Source: Nitrosotalea sp.
Lineage (GTDB): Archaea; Thermoproteota; Nitrososphaeria; Nitrososphaerales; Nitrosopumilaceae
Reading direction: 5' to 3'
Assembly (NCBI GenBank): GCA_031296345.1
Contig: JARLFW010000151.1
Location: 1-8,706 of the forward strand
DNA length: 8,706 nucleotides
Part shown: positions 6,346 to 8,706 of the stretch, piece by piece
Layout: each line of letters begins with the position of its first letter
Numbering within the stretch: the first letter of the stretch is position 1
Notes under the pieces: generated by a model
Seen by the model: only the letters and a program-made list of their open reading frames with translations
Database searches by the model: none
What the model was told of the DNA's origin: nothing
Made by a program: the position numbers and the translations under genes

Positions 6346-6529
6346 CGCTTGTTTTGACAAACAACCTAACAATTGGTAAAAACTTTGTCAGTTTGATAGA
6401 TTATAATTTTAATTAATTCACACCAAAGATCCTAAATAATTTGGTAGAAATCATTTTAAAAGACATTTTGGAATACTAGCAACTATAAATCAGCTAAATA
6501 TGATCATCATAATTTTATCTCACAAATAA

Positions 6530-7138
6530 TCATCCAATTTTATTGAACTTTTGTAGACTCTTCCAGAGATACCAAGTTGCCGCAGTTCTGTGTGGTTTCC
6601 ATCTTTGACCAAGTTTTTCAACCTCTTTTGGTTTTGGCATCTCAGACAATGAAAACAGTATCTGAACACCTTTTCTCAAAGCAAGATCGCCAACAGGAAA
6701 AATGTCTTGCCTTCCAAGAGAAAAAATAAGAAACATTTCTGCAGTCCATCTTCCTATTCCCTTGACCTGGGTTAGGTGTGTAATCACATCCTCGTCACTC
6801 ATCCTTGAAATTGTTCTCATGTTCAACTTACCTTCCTCTACGTGTTTTGCCAAATCTTTTAGGTAGTCAATCTTCATACTAGATAGGCCAACCGTACGAA
6901 GCTTGGATTTTCTTGTGGCAAGAATTTCAGAGGCAGTTGGAAATTTTAGGTATAATTCTTTGAATCTCTTAAAAATTGCATCCGCTGCACTGGTTGCAAG
7001 CTGCTGAGAGATTATAGATTCTACCAGTACAACAAAATGGCCGTTTCTTTTCTTTAATTCATACTTGCCAACTATATCTATGACACCAGCAAGTGTTGGA
7101 TCCTTTCGAAGAAATATTATCGCATCGTCAGATGTCAT
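6530..7138 (-). CDS. HhH-GPD DNA glycosylase, AlkA/Mag1-like (3-methyladenine type)
   Basis: The enzyme would cut alkylated bases from DNA to begin base-excision repair. Its 202 residues are essentially the bare HhH-GPD core. SIISQQLATSAADAIFKRF (41-59) is typical of the AlkA/Mag group. The helix-hairpin-helix is LTQVKGIGRWTAEMF (122-136), followed by FPVGD, whose D151 is the expected catalytic aspartate. It lacks the N-terminal TBP-like domain of E. coli AlkA, and there is no C-terminal cysteine cluster as in Nth or MutY, so it resembles the compact Mag1 type. The ATG at 7136-7138 comes 2 bases after the metal transporter's stop, with no ribosome-binding site between. It is probably translated from the same message by reinitiation. 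The exact damaged base preferred cannot be read from sequence. Confidence 0.92.
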   Translation of the reverse strand: MTSDDAIIFLRKDPTLAGVIDIVGKYELKKRNGHFVVLVESIISQQLATSAADAIFKRFKELYLKFPTASEILATRKSKLRTVGLSSMKIDYLKDLAKHVEEGKLNMRTISRMSDEDVITHLTQVKGIGRWTAEMFLIFSLGRQDIFPVGDLALRKGVQILFSLSEMPKPKEVEKLGQRWKPHRTAATWYLWKSLQKFNKIG

Positions 7139-7140
7139 TT

Positions 7141-8499
7141 CTAGCTTGGCTCTGGATGTATAGTAACTATGGAATTTTTTATCTGATTTTTTATTTTGTT
7201 TTCCATCTCTGATACTATATCATGAACTTCCTCAATTGTAAGATCTTTTTCAAATGAACAATCAATATCAATCTTGAATATGTCCTGTAGGTGTAATGTT
7301 ATTACTCGACCAATTTTTTTTACTTTGGGATATTTTTTTATGATGTTGGCAACTTGCTCTTCTATTGTAATGTCTTCAATAGGAATGCTATTTGGAATTG
7401 AAACATATGGTTCAAGATGAATGGTAATGTGATTGACATTTGCAACCGCTTTCTTTATTTGAGATTCTATTTCGTCTGATACACCATGCGCATCTTCAAG
7501 TGACATGTTTCGGTCAACCATTACATGCAAGCTTATGAAGATTCCATTTTCTGCAGAAAAAGAGTTTACATTATGAATTCCTTTTACTCCATTTACTAAA
7601 GCTGAAACATTATTTATGATGTAATCTGCAGGTACATCTTTCCAAGTTGGCTGAAAATGAATAGTTACGTTAGAATTTGTAATAGCATTTTTGATATTTT
7701 TTTCTACATTAGCACTAATTTTATGCGCTTCTTCAAAACTAGAAGCAGCACTTAATGATATTGTAATTTCTGTAAAGATATCACTACCTGATCTGCGTAT
7801 CTGAACAGACTCTGTCTTCATCACTCCAGTTGTATTACTTACAATATCATGTACTCTTCTGACCATATTTGCAGGAACCGCATCTGTTAGTTCAAGGCCG
7901 CTCTTGTGAATTAGCTTCAAGCTCAATGCAGCAAGCAAACCTCCTAGAATTAATGCTGCAATATAGTCTCCTTGGTAAAATCCCATGATTACAAACACAA
8001 TTCCTACCAAGGCAACAGAAGTGGCACCCATATCCATGAGGGCATGATAAAGGTCTACTCGAAGCGAAGAACCATCTGTTTTCTCAAGAGCTCTTCTCAG
8101 AATTGCTATCCTGAAGAAAATAGTTCCTAAGGTGTAGACTGCCGCCATGATTGCAAGAACTCCTGGCAAAACTACTGGCTTTGGTTCCTGAAATCTTGAT
8201 ATTGACTCATAAATGAAAAACGATGAAATAATGAGAATTATGATTCCTGCAACAAAACTTCCCATTGTCTCAATTTTTCCATGACCGTAAGTATGTTCTC
8301 TGTCAGGTGGTTTTGTAGACCATTTTGCAGCAACAAGTAAAACCACAGTTACAATAGAATCCAATATTGCATGAACACTATCTGTGATAAGGGCCAGACT
8401 GTTAGAATAAATTCCGATCAAAAATTCTACTGCAAAAGCAGAAAGTATCACTGAAAGAGAAATCTTTAGTGCATTTGTCTTGATATCTTGTAAGCTCAA
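7141..8499 (-). CDS. Cation diffusion facilitator (CDF) metal exporter with three tandem C-terminal ZT-dimer repeats
   Basis: CDF proteins are membrane antiporters that swap Zn2+, Mn2+, Fe2+ or Co2+ for protons. The 452 residues give about six helices in the first 200. The helix-2 site is DSVHAILD, with H43 and D47. The loop DREHTYGHGKIE lies at 66-77, and the helix-5 site is YHALMD, with H152 and D156. The HxxxD/HxxxD pair resembles zinc-type transporters, although YiiP has D in the first place. After residue 205 come three copies of the cytoplasmic dimerisation fold (about 214-285, 291-365 and 380-452) instead of the usual one. The start is TTG at 8499-8497: the frame has no ATG or GTG between there and the stop at 8530. 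It overlaps the stop of the preceding gene (TTGA, 8496-8499). Metal specificity is inferred only. Confidence 0.94.
   Translation of the reverse strand: MSLQDIKTNALKISLSVILSAFAVEFLIGIYSNSLALITDSVHAILDSIVTVVLLVAAKWSTKPPDREHTYGHGKIETMGSFVAGIIILIISSFFIYESISRFQEPKPVVLPGVLAIMAAVYTLGTIFFRIAILRRALEKTDGSSLRVDLYHALMDMGATSVALVGIVFVIMGFYQGDYIAALILGGLLAALSLKLIHKSGLELTDAVPANMVRRVHDIVSNTTGVMKTESVQIRRSGSDIFTEITISLSAASSFEEAHKISANVEKNIKNAITNSNVTIHFQPTWKDVPADYIINNVSALVNGVKGIHNVNSFSAENGIFISLHVMVDRNMSLEDAHGVSDEIESQIKKAVANVNHITIHLEPYVSIPNSIPIEDITIEEQVANIIKKYPKVKKIGRVITLHLQDIFKIDIDCSFEKDLTIEEVHDIVSEMENKIKNQIKNSIVTIHPEPS
7144..7860 (-). repeat. Three tandem ZT-dimer protein repeats in the CDF transporter
   Basis: The copies span about 7645-7860, 7405-7629 and 7144-7362 in translation order. 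Each contains the same helix and strand: SSFEEAHKIS...VEKNIK...VTIHFQP, then MSLEDAHGVS...IESQIK...ITIHLEP, then LTIEEVHDIV...MENKIK...VTIHPEP. The conserved frame is (S/T)(F/L/I)E(E/D)(A/V)H, an acidic/lysine helix, and TIH-x-(Q/E)-P. The copies differ widely at the DNA and protein levels, so the duplication is old rather than a recent slip. Confidence 0.88.
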
Positions 8500-8706
8500 C
8501 TCTTGTCTAACCCCAGCATCTTTAATATCTCATCAAAATTCTCTCTTGACTGGTCATGCTTGTATTTTTTTAGAGGGTCTATCAATTTTTTCTTGTTTGG
8601 TATTTTTATAATATTTTTAACTATACTTGAAAGAGCAGAGCCTATGAATATTGATTGAGTAGCTGATGTAACGTTTGAAGTTCTTCTGTTTGTACTTCCA
8701 CTTTCA
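8496..8706 (-). CDS. Unrecognised protein, last 69 residues (5' part beyond window)
   Basis: The frame is open from the window edge to a TGA at 8498-8496. The visible part begins with a serine/threonine-rich stretch (STNRRTSNVTSATQS). A mildly hydrophobic segment follows (SIFIGSALSSIVKNIIKI), then a basic stretch (PNKKKLIDPLKKYKH) and an acidic helix ending EILKMLGLDKS. I recognise no family in this fragment. Its stop overlaps the TTG start of the metal transporter by four bases, so it is probably the upstream member of the same operon. Reality is supported by the overlap and an ordinary protein-like tail, but the function must be read from the missing N-terminal part. Confidence 0.65.
   Translation of the reverse strand, partial: ESGSTNRRTSNVTSATQSIFIGSALSSIVKNIIKIPNKKKLIDPLKKYKHDQSRENFDEILKMLGLDKS

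Noticed and set aside
6158..6379. Plus-strand open frame of 73 codons across the helicase start
   Set aside because: It lies mostly antisense to the well-supported Walker A region of the helicase, and its protein has no recognisable composition or motif.
6304..6529. A small RNA or short gene in the 226-base spacer before the helicase
   Set aside because: The stretch is plainly AT-rich with no stable hairpin, tRNA-like fold, C/D-box pair or protein-like frame that I can support.
1..8706. A mobile element, defence system or CRISPR array
   Set aside because: No direct repeats, transposase, nuclease/toxin pairs or phage-like genes are seen, and base composition is even apart from the tRNA.

Overview
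The window looks like ordinary core chromosome of an ammonia-oxidising archaeon of the Nitrososphaeria (Thaumarchaeota), close to Nitrosopumilus. The reasons are inferred from the sequence: archaeal/eukaryotic-type replication and repair proteins (a GINS subunit, an XPD/Rad3 helicase, an AN1 zinc finger), a tRNA gene preceded by a TATA element at the archaeal spacing, few Shine-Dalgarno sites, TTG start codons, low G+C, and very short spacers. No transposase, integrase, CRISPR array, toxin pair or phage gene is visible.

Layout from left to right. Bases 1-848 (minus strand) are the first 282 codons of glutamine synthetase, cut by the window edge. It is transcribed divergently from a GINS replication subunit (902-1462, plus), which is followed by a small three-helix membrane protein (1494-1769, plus). 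That gene runs tail-to-tail, with a 4-base overlap, into an AN1 zinc-finger protein (1766-1990, minus). A two-gene unit follows on the plus strand: a YdfG-like short-chain dehydrogenase (2108-2848) and a sulfide:quinone reductase-like flavoprotein (2864-4006). Next come tRNA-Pro(GGG) (4081-4157) and an unrecognised basic 102-residue protein (4253-4561).

The right half is entirely on the minus strand. Read in its own direction, it holds the C-terminus of an unrecognised protein (8496-8706), a cation diffusion facilitator (7141-8499), a small HhH-GPD DNA glycosylase (6530-7138) and, after a 226-base spacer, an XPD-like Fe-S helicase (4597-6303). The first three are packed like an operon, with a 4-base overlap and then a 2-base gap. 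The only spacers above 100 bases are 1991-2107 (promoter region of the dehydrogenase and the AN1 gene), 4007-4252 (contains the tRNA) and 6304-6529 (AT-rich, with a possible helicase promoter).

The genes cover nitrogen assimilation, replication, DNA repair, redox metabolism and metal export. They do not form one pathway. The most unusual item is the metal transporter: its cytoplasmic C-terminus carries three tandem copies of the ZT-dimer fold where most family members have one. I found no convincing new multi-gene system.
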